Of a stretch of DNA of 60,448 bases, positions 1-9,441 are shown piece after piece (the stretch's first letter is position 1; every line of letters starts with the position of its first letter). The stretch is from positions 1-60,448 of IMG/VR virus record IMGVR_UViG_3300025099_000002; one strand, 5' to 3'. This stretch comes from a virus. A program made the translations under genes and the position numbers. The notes beneath the pieces are model-generated. The model did no database searches. It was not told the DNA's origin and saw nothing but the letters and a program-made list of their open reading frames with translations.

Positions 1-127
1 CGTTACCTGTCGTAACATTAACACCAACATCCGCTCCCACAAAAGTATTATCTCCACCTGTTGTAATACCTGTTCCTGTGTTGTACCCAAACATTGTATT
101 TTTACTAGCAGTTGTAACAGCATCACC
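1..127. repeat. Terminal direct repeat, left copy (circular overlap)
   Basis: The first 127 bases are identical to the last 127 (60322-60448). A repeat of exactly this length is what a k-mer assembler leaves when it closes a circle, so it is more likely an assembly overlap than a packaged terminal repeat. It lies inside a fibre gene that reads in frame across the join. Confidence 0.95.
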
Positions 128-1036
128 GGCCGCAAACCCCATAAGTGTATTTTTTGCACCAGTTGTAATTGCTCCACCTGCGGATTGTCCTATGCCAACA
201 TTATAAGATGCTGTCGTAACAGACCCTAAAGCATTAAGACCCATAGCTATATTAGATGAACCAGTTGTTATAGCGTCACCAGCTAGACCTCCGATGAGGA
301 CGTTTTCAATGCCTGTGGTTATTGCTCCACCTGCGGTATAACCAACTGCTGTGTTATACATATCAGTATTACTGTCAGGATTCATAGCTCCTAAAGCATC
401 TGCACCTACAGCAACATTTCTGTCTCCAGTAACATTAGCATCCATTGCTTTTACACCAATGGCTGTGTTACCATCTCCTGCTGCATTTAATTTTAATGCT
501 TGATAACCAAAAGCCGTGTTTTCAGAAGAGGTTGATACTGTTTTTCCTGCTTCAAAACCAACAAAAGTATTTGCATCACCAGTAGTAATCGCAGTACCTG
601 CTTCGTCACCCACAGCCACGTTGTAGTTACCGCCAGATGTTATTGAGTTACCTGCGTTGACACCTGCTCTGAAGTTAGATGTACCTAATGTACTACTAGA
701 TATGTCTGCACCAAAACTTACGTTACTTACAAATGCACCACCGTCTACTGCTGACACAGTATCAGCTACACTAAATGCATCATAGACTACTACCTCAAGT
801 ATATCATCTACTGCAGCACCAGATACCAATACAATAGATGTACCTGTAGTTGATGCGTAGTCAGTGACAGCCTTAAGCATTACACCATTTAGATATACGT
901 CAGTGTAGTTCGTATCTGTATATGTTAGCGTTACGTTACTATTGTCTGCACCACTAAAGCTAGTCTGACCTGCAGTAGCTGTGTAGTTGTACCGTGTACG
1001 TAGTCCAACACTAGGTGATTTTCCTATGTATGGCAT
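1..1036 (-). CDS. S74-type tail fibre with YadA-like repeats, N-terminal part (continues at 60321)
   Basis: This is the 5' part of a 651-residue gene cut by the ends of the window. Translation starts at the ATG complementary to 1034-1036 (MPYIGKSPSVG), a fibre N-terminus style common in marine podoviruses, and runs to base 1 with no stop. After the circular join it continues from 60321 down to a stop at 59402. The first ~100 residues look like a virion-attachment domain. From about residue 115 a 17-residue repeat of the form TTGxxNTxxGxxAGxxx begins, resembling the left-handed beta-roll of YadA-type adhesin heads. It is a paralogue of the neighbouring fibre at 57467-59398. Likely role: receptor-binding tail fibre. 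The function is inferred from repeat type and context. Confidence 0.88.
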   Translation of the reverse strand, partial: MPYIGKSPSVGLRTRYNYTATAGQTSFSGADNSNVTLTYTDTNYTDVYLNGVMLKAVTDYASTTGTSIVLVSGAAVDDILEVVVYDAFSVADTVSAVDGGAFVSNVSFGADISSSTLGTSNFRAGVNAGNSITSGGNYNVAVGDEAGTAITTGDANTFVGFEAGKTVSTSSENTAFGYQALKLNAAGDGNTAIGVKAMDANVTGDRNVAVGADALGAMNPDSNTDMYNTAVGYTAGGAITTGIENVLIGGLAGDAITTGSSNIAMGLNALGSVTTASYNVGIGQSAGGAITTGAKNTLMGFAAGDAVTTASKNTMFGYNTGTGITTGGDNTFVGADVGVNVTTGN

Positions 1037-1048
1037 TTAGTTATTCTC

Positions 1049-2089
1049 CTATTCTAACGCTGTTATTCTAGCTTCTAATTCTTGTATCGTTTTTACGAGC
1101 AATGGTACGAGTTTACTATAATCCAGACCTTGTGGATCTATCTCACCAGCTTCGTGATGTCCGTCAGGATGTACTGCGTCTTTCTCACCAGCAACCGCTT
1201 CAGGTACTATACTTGATACTTCGTGAGCTAAAAATCCATCAATCAGCGTATTAGTGTCGTCAGCTATCCAGTTAAATCGTTTTGGTTTTAGTTGTTTTAA
1301 CCTTGTAGTAGCACCTGTCATATCTACTACGTTTTCTTTAAGACGGTAATCCGAAGATGTATGATAAGCTGTAGAAGATGCACTTGTAGTAATACGACCA
1401 ACAAGTGAGCCAGTAGCGTTATCAAACTCTATAGCATTGAATCCGTTTGTACCTATTTTAATACCCATTGCTGTAGAATCAGCTTGACCTGTAATGTAAA
1501 ATAAATCTGTTGGATCGCAATTTATACCAACCTTGCCAGAACCAGCACCAGCATCAACCTTAAATAAATTTACAAGACCTGAACCTTCAACTCTAAAGTT
1601 TATATCGTGACCATCTTGATTAAACACTGTTTCAGTGGGAAGTATATCTAAACGGTTTCTATATGTTGCATTAGTTACAGTACCAAATCTTAAAATACCA
1701 TCTTCTGAGCCAGAAGTTACATCATCAATAAAGCATTGTATGCCAGCATATAGCTCAGCGTTACCAGCACTATCCCTACCCATAAAATCTAGTTGTACTA
1801 TTTCGTCATTATTTGCTGGACTAGCACTAGCTTTTTCAAATGTTATTCTCATACCATTTGCATCAGCGTTAGAATTCCTAAATCTTGAGTTTACAACATT
1901 TGCTCCAGATCCTAAGACTTCAAAAGTATCAGCAGCTTCTGCAGTTGTACCACCTATACTTACTACGTCATTCCCACCATCCACAAACAACATATTAGCA
2001 TTACCGTTAGACTCAATACGGAAGTCTACATCAGTTGAGCCTTCATTTATTACGACACCTTGTTCTTGTCTAATTGTAGTTAATGCCAT
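1049..2089 (-). CDS. Tail fibre/spike with C-terminal S74 chaperone domain (346 aa)
   Basis: The C-terminal ~100 residues are an intramolecular chaperone of the endosialidase (peptidase S74) type. They show the self-cleavage signature SDYRLKENV beginning near S246, then the usual K-x-F-N-W segment, a conserved GFLAHEV stretch and a terminal trimeric coiled coil ending in ITALE. In this family the chaperone trimerises the fibre and then cuts itself off at the serine. The N-terminal 245 residues are beta-rich and of low similarity to the other fibres here. It directly follows the 94-residue protein at 2105-2389 in the late unit. Role as a receptor-binding protein is inferred. Confidence 0.88.
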   Translation of the reverse strand: MALTTIRQEQGVVINEGSTDVDFRIESNGNANMLFVDGGNDVVSIGGTTAEAADTFEVLGSGANVVNSRFRNSNADANGMRITFEKASASPANNDEIVQLDFMGRDSAGNAELYAGIQCFIDDVTSGSEDGILRFGTVTNATYRNRLDILPTETVFNQDGHDINFRVEGSGLVNLFKVDAGAGSGKVGINCDPTDLFYITGQADSTAMGIKIGTNGFNAIEFDNATGSLVGRITTSASSTAYHTSSDYRLKENVVDMTGATTRLKQLKPKRFNWIADDTNTLIDGFLAHEVSSIVPEAVAGEKDAVHPDGHHEAGEIDPQGLDYSKLVPLLVKTIQELEARITALE

Positions 2090-2104
2090 TGTGCGTTTCC
2101 TTTA

Positions 2105-2389
2105 TTATGCATCATCTCGCTGTTTACGAGTTTTATAGTCTGACCTAGCTGTTACAAGTGCTACAAAGTCTGCTTGGTTACTAGGTATGCTATCCGTAAA
2201 GCTCTCATCATTCATGAGCTTAGTAGTCCACTCAGACTGCATACGTTTCCAGCAGTTGTTAAGTTTGCCAGTAACTGCACCGTCAATCCAAGCATCTAAG
2301 CCTGAGTTATCTGCTGCTGTGTATAGATCATTAGCGAGTATCTTTTGCTGTAAATCTGTAAGTGTTATTGTTTTAGTGTGGTTTGCCAT
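2105..2389 (-). CDS. Small conserved phage structural-region protein (94 aa)
   Basis: Short soluble protein beginning MANHTKTITLTDLQQKIL, with a central Trp-containing segment and a C-terminus rich in Arg and Asp. It recalls small proteins found between tail-fibre genes in cyanophages and other marine phages, to which I can attach no proven function. It lies between two fibre genes with short gaps. There is no signal peptide or membrane segment. Confidence 0.7.
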   Translation of the reverse strand: MANHTKTITLTDLQQKILANDLYTAADNSGLDAWIDGAVTGKLNNCWKRMQSEWTTKLMNDESFTDSIPSNQADFVALVTARSDYKTRKQRDDA

Positions 2390-2429
2390 TGTTATGTCTC
2401 CTTTATGACAGGGTTATTTCACCCGATGG

Positions 2430-3446
2430 TTAGCAAGCTAAATAGCCTGAGAAAAAAGTAGCTGTCTGAATATCTGTTTGTGCAGTACCTGAATGGTGTA
2501 CTACATTTAAAATAACAGTATCGTTAGCATCCATATCAGCAAGCATAGCCCCAGAAATAGACCAATAACCTGCATCTTGCCCAAAGTCTGGGTCTATAAT
2601 AAAATTATACGTTCTGTTACTAGTTACTAATTTTGCTTCATAATACAAAGAAGCAGAGTCTACATTTAGTAAGGTTAATTGAAAGTTTAGTTGATACTTA
2701 CCTGTAACTGGGGCAGTAAATGTGTTAGACGCAAAGTTAGAACCTACATCATATACTTCTGTACCAAAAACAACTGTAACTTGAGTACCAGTAGCAATAT
2801 TATTTTGATTGCTTGCAGGATTTACAAGAAACGCTGGTTGTTTAGGCATAGTAACATGACCATTACCATCAATAAGCATTGCATCACTAGCATTAGTCCT
2901 AAAGCTCATAGAATTAGTGCTATGAAAATATTCAATCCTACCTACATCTGGGTCTTCGTTATCACCAAACATAATAGATGTTTCATTTTCACCAAGTATC
3001 GTGATGCCTGAATAGTCTGAATTTTCTACAACTAATTCATTAGCATTACCATTTACAGATGAAGCTGCACTATCCCCAGACTTAACGTGCAATTTTCCTA
3101 ATGGAGAAGTTTCTCCAATACCTACAGCATCACTAAAAGTACCTGTAGTAGCAGCAAGTGCTGAACTAGCTGGGTGTACAACTGAGCCTATGGTTACACC
3201 TAAATAGTTAACGAAGATGTTTGCTGTACCTGTAGAGGGTGCTGCACTAAATGTAAGTGTAGTACCATTAGATACTGCGTAAGCTGCAGTGTCTTGGATA
3301 ACGCCATCTACAGATACCAATAAGTCTTGGTCTGTGCCTACTGGTCTACTTAATGTAAAGGCAGTTGTACTACCATCGCCATTAAACTGTTGTACAGTAG
3401 GTATGCTAGTAAATCTATCTGCTGGTGCGTTACCAATGTATGCCAT
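2430..3446 (-). CDS. Tail fibre-like protein (338 aa)
   Basis: The start is placed at the ATG complementary to 3444-3446 (MAYIGNAPADRF), which overlaps the stop of the upstream gene as TAATG. A start 18 codons earlier is in frame but lies inside the upstream gene. The first ~90 residues form a fibre N-terminal domain of the type seen in marine phages, with an FTLSRPVG-like segment and a short beta repeat. The C-terminal ~130 residues have the look of a C1q/TNF-like or lectin-like beta-sandwich (TGKYQLNFQLTL segment), common at fibre tips. No S74 motif is present. Likely part of the adsorption apparatus. Confidence 0.78.
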   Translation of the reverse strand: MAYIGNAPADRFTSIPTVQQFNGDGSTTAFTLSRPVGTDQDLLVSVDGVIQDTAAYAVSNGTTLTFSAAPSTGTANIFVNYLGVTIGSVVHPASSALAATTGTFSDAVGIGETSPLGKLHVKSGDSAASSVNGNANELVVENSDYSGITILGENETSIMFGDNEDPDVGRIEYFHSTNSMSFRTNASDAMLIDGNGHVTMPKQPAFLVNPASNQNNIATGTQVTVVFGTEVYDVGSNFASNTFTAPVTGKYQLNFQLTLLNVDSASLYYEAKLVTSNRTYNFIIDPDFGQDAGYWSISGAMLADMDANDTVILNVVHHSGTAQTDIQTATFFSGYLAC

Positions 3447-3811
3447 TAGGTGATCTCCATTATACTCAATGTTCCGCTTAGTTTGTCTGCTACAGAACAA
3501 TCAATCGTAATTTGATCTGTAGTTTCTAGTACCACTTTGTTACCAGACATAAGCTCTAATGCACTACTAGCAGGTATAGGTGCATCTTGAACTATAATGC
3601 TTGTACCGTTAGCGGTGTTATTAGTTACTGCTCTGTTTGCTGTATCACTTACTAGTCTAACTGTAGCTGTAACTTGAGATGTGTGTATATTAGATAATAT
3701 CAACCCCAAAACAACTGTAGTTGTACCAGAAGCAGCAGTGTACATTACATACGGTGTACCTGCACTCGCAGGTTCTGCTGCAAAGTTTACAACCTTAAAC
3801 GTGTTTGCCAT
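3446..3811 (-). CDS. Structural-region protein, beta-rich (121 aa)
   Basis: Small protein starting MANTFKVVNF, predicted mostly beta strands, with no signal peptide. Its stop codon overlaps the next gene's ATG (TAATG), indicating coupled translation with the fibre downstream. It resembles short proteins sitting beside fibre genes in marine podoviruses. A virion or fibre-assembly role is inferred from position only. Confidence 0.68.
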   Translation of the reverse strand: MANTFKVVNFAAEPASAGTPYVMYTAASGTTTVVLGLILSNIHTSQVTATVRLVSDTANRAVTNNTANGTSIIVQDAPIPASSALELMSGNKVVLETTDQITIDCSVADKLSGTLSIMEIT

Positions 3812-3826
3812 GATTTAGTTCCTTTC

Positions 3827-6724
3827 TTATCCTAGTGCAATGGCTAGGGCTGTTGCATCATCTGCTGCCGAAGTAGTGGTGGCTATGGTTCCAGCTACAC
3901 TAGGCAAGGTTAATGTTATATCAGCCGTTGATGCTGGACCGATTAATGTTACTTTATTTGTTCCGTTATCTGAGTCCTCAAAGAACTCTACAAAACCTGC
4001 TGATGTAGCTCCATTCTTAAGTGACATACCTGCATTAAATATATCTTTAGCTGTTGATGTTGATATACCTACCTGGGCAGTAGTTCCACTTATTTCTACG
4101 TTACCATTGATATCTATTAATGTAGAGTTAAGCTCAATCTCATCGTCTGCATTAATGTCTAAATCACCGTCAGCAGGTGAACCAATGTTAATGGCACTGT
4201 CACGAAACTGAACCACCATAGCTGCATTAAGAAGTATACCTGTATCTGCAACGTGTGTCAACGTTACATCTTTATCTGCACCGAACCCTAATACTGCAGC
4301 ATCGCTGTCTAATGTTAAATCATCACCTACAAGAAGATCACCGTCTATATCTACGTCACTAGAGAAGTCACCTGTAGCTGCGTCTAGTTCACCAGTAACA
4401 GTAAAGTTACGTAAACCTGTGTAGTCTTTGTTAGCGTCTAATACAACTGCCTTAGATGCAATCGCTGTACCTATTGCAGTACTACCTAAGTCTAGTGCGT
4501 TGATCTCACCTACAACTACAGTAGCTCCATCTAGTATGTTTAACTCTTCTGGTGTAGAGCTAACTTGAGTATTACTTGCTGCAGCTAGAACGGGTAGTGT
4601 ACCTGATTGGTTAGGTAAGTTAATTGTTCTGTCTGCTGTAGGATCTACAACTGTAAGTGTAGTTTCGTGGTCATCTGCAGTAGCACCTTCAAACACTACA
4701 GCGTTAGCTGCTTCCATAGTAACTGTGTCAACTTGTGTAGTTGTACCTGTTACAGTTAAGTCACCCGATATAGTTACATTGTCTGTAAATACTACATCGT
4801 CTGTTCCTGTAGGAACTCGCATAACAATAGTATCAGCATCGTTTTTAATTGTTACATCATTTGTTGAACCTTGACCTGTAAGGATAAGACCTTCAACAGA
4901 TGTGTAACCTATAGCTGCGTTATCTCCTGCTGCTGTGTCACCTGCTGGCTCTACTGTACCTGAAGTAGTAATGTTACCTGCTGCAACTACTGTACCTGAT
5001 ACATCTAAGTTACCATTTAGATCTACTGTAGTAGCAGCTAATTGTATCTCTGTATCAGCAACAATGTCTAGTTGACCATCTGTGCTAGAGTTTAAGTATA
5101 GCCCTGTATCACGGAACTGTATCTTATTGTCTGTAGCTATAGTTGTAGCAGCAGCTATGTTAACCGCACCATCAATATCAACTATGTCTAAGTTAGCTGT
5201 ACCGTCTATATCTATATCACCAGATATATCTAGTGCTGTACCTATCAGTGTCTGTGTCAGTGTTACCTGACCATTAGAAGCAATAGTTATAGCGTCTACA
5301 TCTGATGCAGATCCTATAGTCTTACCGTCACCTATGATTATGTCATCAGCAAATGTAGCAATACCAGTTACACCTAATGTGCCACTAACATCCATTGTAC
5401 CGTTAACGTCAATAGCTGTAGCGTTAAGCTCAATCTCATCTGTTGCGTTAATGTCTAAGACTGTAGCACTAGGAGCGTTAATAAACTGTGACGCATCGTT
5501 AAACTGCAGTGCCATTGTGCTGTTAAGTAACAAGCCTGTGTCAGCTACGTGTGTCAGTGTGACATCTGTATCAGCACCAAAACCTAGTACTGCAGCATCA
5601 GATAAAAGTGTAAGATCATCACCTACTGTAGCATCAGCAGACATAGTAACATTACCACTAACACTAGCAGTACCGTTTATGTCTATTGTAGTAGCTGTAA
5701 GGTCTATCTCATCTGTAGCACCTAGCGATAATACAGTAGCACTTGAGCCATGTATAAACTGTGATGCATCATTAAATTCTATTTTTCTAGTGCTGTTTAC
5801 TCTTACACCTGTGTCTGGAATATGTGTAAGTGATACGTCTTGGTCAGCACCTAAGTAGATAACTCCTGAGTCACCTAAGTAAAGATCACCGAACTCTAAG
5901 CTAGATGTACCTAGTGTAGCACCGTCAGCTACTGTAGGAACAAACGCTGTACTTGCTGATATAGTAGTACCAACTATTGTACTAGAGCCAGTTATAGCTC
6001 CAGTTACACCTAGTGTACCAGCTACAGTAGCATTAACGTCAACGTCAAGTGTATCAATGTGAGCTGTGCCATCTATAAAAATGTCACGCCATTCTTGACT
6101 GGAGCTACCTAAATCATACGTATTGTCATCGTCAGGTATAATGTGTGAGTCTACATCTGCACCAAACACAACATTGTCTGACGCACTGTCGCCTAACGTA
6201 AGTGTGCCACCATTAAATGTGGTAGTACCTGTAACTGTCGCATTACCTGCTACTGTTAAGTTACCACCTACTGCTAGGTTGCCAGATATATCAGCAGCAC
6301 CATTCATGTCTATAGTAGTAGCTGCTATCTGTATTTCTGTGTCAGCTACAAGATCTAGCTGCCCATCTGCTGAAGAGTTAATGTATATTGCTGTATCACG
6401 AAACTGTAGTTTTTCTGTAGAAGCTACGAGTATGTCATCAGAGAACTCAAAGTAGTCTTCGTCTTCCATCCACGACATTACACCGTCATTAGATTCACCG
6501 TCATACGTTACTACAATGTTTTGTCCTGATGTTCCATCACCTATAGTAATAGTTGTACCTAATAACTTAGTTATAGGACCGCCTTCTGCGGTTGTACCAT
6601 CGTGTGTGTGTCCTGAGCTTGCAGCAAAAGCAGCTAGTAGCTGGTCAAACTCGTTATTAGTGTGGTCTGCGGTAATCGTATCTCCGTCAGTGTAAGACGA
6701 TTGCCTTGTGTAAGTAGCACCCAT
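3827..6724 (-). CDS. Long modular tail fibre (965 aa)
   Basis: The N-terminus (MGATYTRQSSYTDGDT) with a GHTHDG motif near residue 38 is typical of phage fibre attachment domains. Most of the rest consists of about five copies of a module of up to 70 residues that contains a GADxDVTLTHVADTG or QFRDTxxYxNS segment, then DEIELxAT and xIDINGxxxVSG. The modules are joined by strand-rich linkers full of T, G, D and A. This suggests a long trimeric beta-fibre made by module duplication. No S74 domain is seen at the C-terminus, which ends in ATALAIALG. It abuts the tail-tube gene upstream. Confidence 0.85.
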   Translation of the reverse strand: MGATYTRQSSYTDGDTITADHTNNEFDQLLAAFAASSGHTHDGTTAEGGPITKLLGTTITIGDGTSGQNIVVTYDGESNDGVMSWMEDEDYFEFSDDILVASTEKLQFRDTAIYINSSADGQLDLVADTEIQIAATTIDMNGAADISGNLAVGGNLTVAGNATVTGTTTFNGGTLTLGDSASDNVVFGADVDSHIIPDDDNTYDLGSSSQEWRDIFIDGTAHIDTLDVDVNATVAGTLGVTGAITGSSTIVGTTISASTAFVPTVADGATLGTSSLEFGDLYLGDSGVIYLGADQDVSLTHIPDTGVRVNSTRKIEFNDASQFIHGSSATVLSLGATDEIDLTATTIDINGTASVSGNVTMSADATVGDDLTLLSDAAVLGFGADTDVTLTHVADTGLLLNSTMALQFNDASQFINAPSATVLDINATDEIELNATAIDVNGTMDVSGTLGVTGIATFADDIIIGDGKTIGSASDVDAITIASNGQVTLTQTLIGTALDISGDIDIDGTANLDIVDIDGAVNIAAATTIATDNKIQFRDTGLYLNSSTDGQLDIVADTEIQLAATTVDLNGNLDVSGTVVAAGNITTSGTVEPAGDTAAGDNAAIGYTSVEGLILTGQGSTNDVTIKNDADTIVMRVPTGTDDVVFTDNVTISGDLTVTGTTTQVDTVTMEAANAVVFEGATADDHETTLTVVDPTADRTINLPNQSGTLPVLAAASNTQVSSTPEELNILDGATVVVGEINALDLGSTAIGTAIASKAVVLDANKDYTGLRNFTVTGELDAATGDFSSDVDIDGDLLVGDDLTLDSDAAVLGFGADKDVTLTHVADTGILLNAAMVVQFRDSAINIGSPADGDLDINADDEIELNSTLIDINGNVEISGTTAQVGISTSTAKDIFNAGMSLKNGATSAGFVEFFEDSDNGTNKVTLIGPASTADITLTLPSVAGTIATTTSAADDATALAIALG

Positions 6725-8446
6725 TTATCTTCTTGCTCCTGTTTGATACTCTAATTGAAATCCTTTAAGTGAATAAGGGGCTGTATTACCGCCATCATTA
6801 ACACGTAAAGCTACAGCAAACCCTGAACCCTCAACGGATTGCCTAACTAGAGGTTGTGATACACCACCGTAAGTAGGTGCGCCATAAGATGAAGTTCCGT
6901 ATATAGCAACAACATCAGTCGAATCTAAAGGATATGCTGCAGGTCTAGCTGACTCTGGGTCTTCGTAGTCATATCTTATAAAGAGATCAGCATCTATTGC
7001 TGCTTCGGGTTTATAGTTAACAATAACTCGTTGCATATGTTTTCTAATACCTGGATCTTGAAACGTTAAGTCTGGACTACGATACTTACCAAATATAGTA
7101 GTACCGTCAAAGTCATTCCCTAGTTCTTGTCTGTATACGTAACCGTTAAACCCACCATGAAGAACTTTTACATCACCTGTAGTAATTAAGTCATCTGTTG
7201 CAGAAGGTTTTAAACCTCTTATTTCAGAAAACTCGTATTTGTTATCTCTTTTAACACAGATTATACCTTTAGTAGCTGATTCTGTTCTTCCGTCTTTAGT
7301 AAAGAATATTCTGTATTGTGTTTTGTCTGCTACAACTACACTGTCAAATAAAGTTGAGTCAGCTATATTCTCGTCAAACAAAGACTGTACGTTTGTACTT
7401 ATTGTACCTAAGTCAACGTCACCAATGTTAGCAGTACCAGCTACTGTTCGTAATCCGTCAGGACCAAGAAATATTAAGTTACCAGCAAACTCTTGTATTG
7501 TGTCACCGTTTATGCAACCAATGTTACGTGTAACTGGAGTTACAGCAAAATTAGCTGACGATGTTCCAGTCAATGCGAAGATCCTGTTTTCACAGAATAT
7601 ATACAATGCATCACGGAAAGATTTTATACCTGTTATAGTATCATCTATTTTAATGCTACCTGCACCGCTACCACTGTTAAAGGCATCCTCATCAAAAGGT
7701 TGACTAAATACTAGTTCTTGTGGTGTAGCTGACATACCAGCGTAAAACATATGTTGCTTAAAAGATATGACAAACTTAGCATTAGATACAGAACTCTCAC
7801 TTATATCTGTTGCAGCTAAAGAAGTATTAAATACTGTTGGAGGGTTGTCACCATCAACTACAACTATTTTATCGTTGCCATCAAAGTTAAAACGCTCAAA
7901 CTTATACTTACCTGCGTTTGTTCTTCCTGTATCTCTTACAGTCCAGTCTTCGGAAATTATATCACTTTTAGCGTGTGCTGCTGCTGTAGTAGAAGATGTA
8001 GCGCGAGTTACTCCCGTAAATGTAGTAGCTGTAATACCTGTATAAGTAAAAAACTCACTGTTAACCTGTAGTGTACCACTAGAACTAAACCCTGTAGTAG
8101 AATCTACATTAATAGTACCTGAACCTGTCATCGCTGTATTAGCAGCTATACTTGATCCTAATACATTACTAGCGGAACTCCATATCTTTTCACCGCGAGC
8201 AGCTAATACATTATCACTAAAAGCAGCTACCATTAACACTTTTTCTGAGTTAGCTGTTGTAAAAGGTACAACTTGATTAACGAACTTTTTAAAACCACTA
8301 ATACGTCTGTAGCCACCCTGAATGTCTGGTTCAAAGTTCTCTAGTTCTAATGCCTCTCCTGGTTGCATCATAAACGTAGAACGATTTAGTATAAGACCAC
8401 CCTCACAGTTAAAGGAGGCTGGTTCTACCTGTGAACTATCTGGCAT
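6725..8446 (-). CDS. Tail tubular / head-to-tail connector protein B-like (573 aa)
   Basis: Large beta-rich protein beginning MPDSSQVEPASFNCEGGL, then a LELENFEPDIQGGYRR segment typical of the nozzle or stabilisation proteins of podoviruses (equivalent in position to T7 gp12). An EFFTYTGITATTFTGVTRA-like insert is shared with the neighbouring tail protein at 8448-9386, suggesting a repeated small domain exchanged between the two. Role: lower tail tube. The assignment rests on gene order (capsid, tube A, tube B, fibres) and general resemblance. Confidence 0.72.
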   Translation of the reverse strand: MPDSSQVEPASFNCEGGLILNRSTFMMQPGEALELENFEPDIQGGYRRISGFKKFVNQVVPFTTANSEKVLMVAAFSDNVLAARGEKIWSSASNVLGSSIAANTAMTGSGTINVDSTTGFSSSGTLQVNSEFFTYTGITATTFTGVTRATSSTTAAAHAKSDIISEDWTVRDTGRTNAGKYKFERFNFDGNDKIVVVDGDNPPTVFNTSLAATDISESSVSNAKFVISFKQHMFYAGMSATPQELVFSQPFDEDAFNSGSGAGSIKIDDTITGIKSFRDALYIFCENRIFALTGTSSANFAVTPVTRNIGCINGDTIQEFAGNLIFLGPDGLRTVAGTANIGDVDLGTISTNVQSLFDENIADSTLFDSVVVADKTQYRIFFTKDGRTESATKGIICVKRDNKYEFSEIRGLKPSATDDLITTGDVKVLHGGFNGYVYRQELGNDFDGTTIFGKYRSPDLTFQDPGIRKHMQRVIVNYKPEAAIDADLFIRYDYEDPESARPAAYPLDSTDVVAIYGTSSYGAPTYGGVSQPLVRQSVEGSGFAVALRVNDGGNTAPYSLKGFQLEYQTGARR

Positions 8447-8447
8447 A

Positions 8448-9386
8448 TTAAGATACTCTTAAAGCGTTAGGTCTTGCAACTGAAGACGTTCCTAATGGGT
8501 ATGTTGAGCGTAAATACTCAAATCTATTAACTAGTAGTGATTGCATACTTTTAATACCATCGTTAAACAACTCCATGTTTAATTGGTATTGAGCAACCTC
8601 ACCTCTGTATTGATAAACGAAAGCTGTAGCTCCTGCAACAATAACGTAAGAAAACCTATCGGGTATAGTAGTAGTGTCACTGTGAGCCGCTAGATCTGCA
8701 GGAAAAGTAAAATAGTCGAACTTTATTTGATATGACTTTGTAGGGTGTGGATATAATAAGTAATTATTGTCTGGCTTTCTAACTACGTACTGAGGTAAAC
8801 CACCACCGTCAAACTGAGCTACAGTAACACCACTATCGTGAGCAGCCGCTGTAGTAGCAGACGTAGCACGGGTTACACCTGTAAACGTAGTAGACGAACC
8901 TATAGCTGTATAAGATACAATCTCGTTACCTATATACAAACTACCCGATGCTGAAAAACCTGATGTACTAGCTACGGTGATAGTAGTTACAGAGTCAGTG
9001 TGCGATGTACTTAACGTAGTAGTTTCTATTTCATCTTCTTGTGAGATATACTTATCAATGTAATCATTATAGTTTAGTATCTTTAGTTTACCACCTGAGC
9101 TACCTAAGTCTGAGTCTTTAGCTACTCTAAATGTATTGTAGTCTACTGTCTTAGTAGAAGTAGGTAGTGCGTAAGATACTACACCTGCTGTTAGTGTCTG
9201 TGTGGCAAGTGCATGATTAAATGGATAATTATATTCTCTTTGATTTATGTAGCGTATAGCTTCATTAACAGCATTCTGAGCTTGTACTTGCATACCTCTA
9301 GCTGAGGTAAAGTTAGAAGAAGTTAATACAACTTCATTTAATTTAGTTATAACTTTATTAGTTAGTGTGAGATATGTCTCAGCCAT
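8448..9386 (-). CDS. Tail tubular protein A-like (312 aa)
   Basis: Begins MAETYLTLTNKVITKLNEV with an early helical segment (VNEAIRYINQREYNYPFN), the usual opening of podovirus adaptor/tail tube A proteins (T7 gp11 position). A beta insert around residues 125-185 (TTLSTSHTDSVTTITV, then VTRATSATTAAAHDSG) nearly matches one in the next gene. A good ribosome site (GGAGC) precedes the start. It follows the head genes after a GC-rich hairpin at 9408-9427. Role: attaches to the portal and starts the tail tube; inferred. Confidence 0.74.
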   Translation of the reverse strand: MAETYLTLTNKVITKLNEVVLTSSNFTSARGMQVQAQNAVNEAIRYINQREYNYPFNHALATQTLTAGVVSYALPTSTKTVDYNTFRVAKDSDLGSSGGKLKILNYNDYIDKYISQEDEIETTTLSTSHTDSVTTITVASTSGFSASGSLYIGNEIVSYTAIGSSTTFTGVTRATSATTAAAHDSGVTVAQFDGGGLPQYVVRKPDNNYLLYPHPTKSYQIKFDYFTFPADLAAHSDTTTIPDRFSYVIVAGATAFVYQYRGEVAQYQLNMELFNDGIKSMQSLLVNRFEYLRSTYPLGTSSVARPNALRVS

Positions 9387-9407
9387 AATAGCTCCTATGT
9401 AGTAGAA

Positions 9408-9427
9408 GGGGCAAGTTGCCCTGCCCC
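9408..9427 (-). terminator. GC-rich hairpin between head and tail genes
   Basis: GGGGCA (9408-9413) pairs with TGCCCC (9422-9427) around an 8-base loop, in the gap between the head-protein gene and tube A. On the leftward transcript it is followed by TTCTACT, a weak T run, so it may be a partial terminator that lowers tail expression relative to capsid. The local G/C density is unusual for this AT-rich genome. Confidence 0.5.
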
Positions 9428-9441
9428 CTCATTATAGTAAT

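Noticed and set aside
1-127. 127-base end repeat as a packaged terminal redundancy of T7 type
   Set aside because: It lies in the middle of a coding gene and its length equals a usual assembly k-mer, so it is best read as contig circularisation.
1635-6455. Long open frames on the opposite strand of the fibre genes
   Set aside because: They are shadows produced by Thr/Val/Ala-rich repeats; low-complexity products without ribosome sites.
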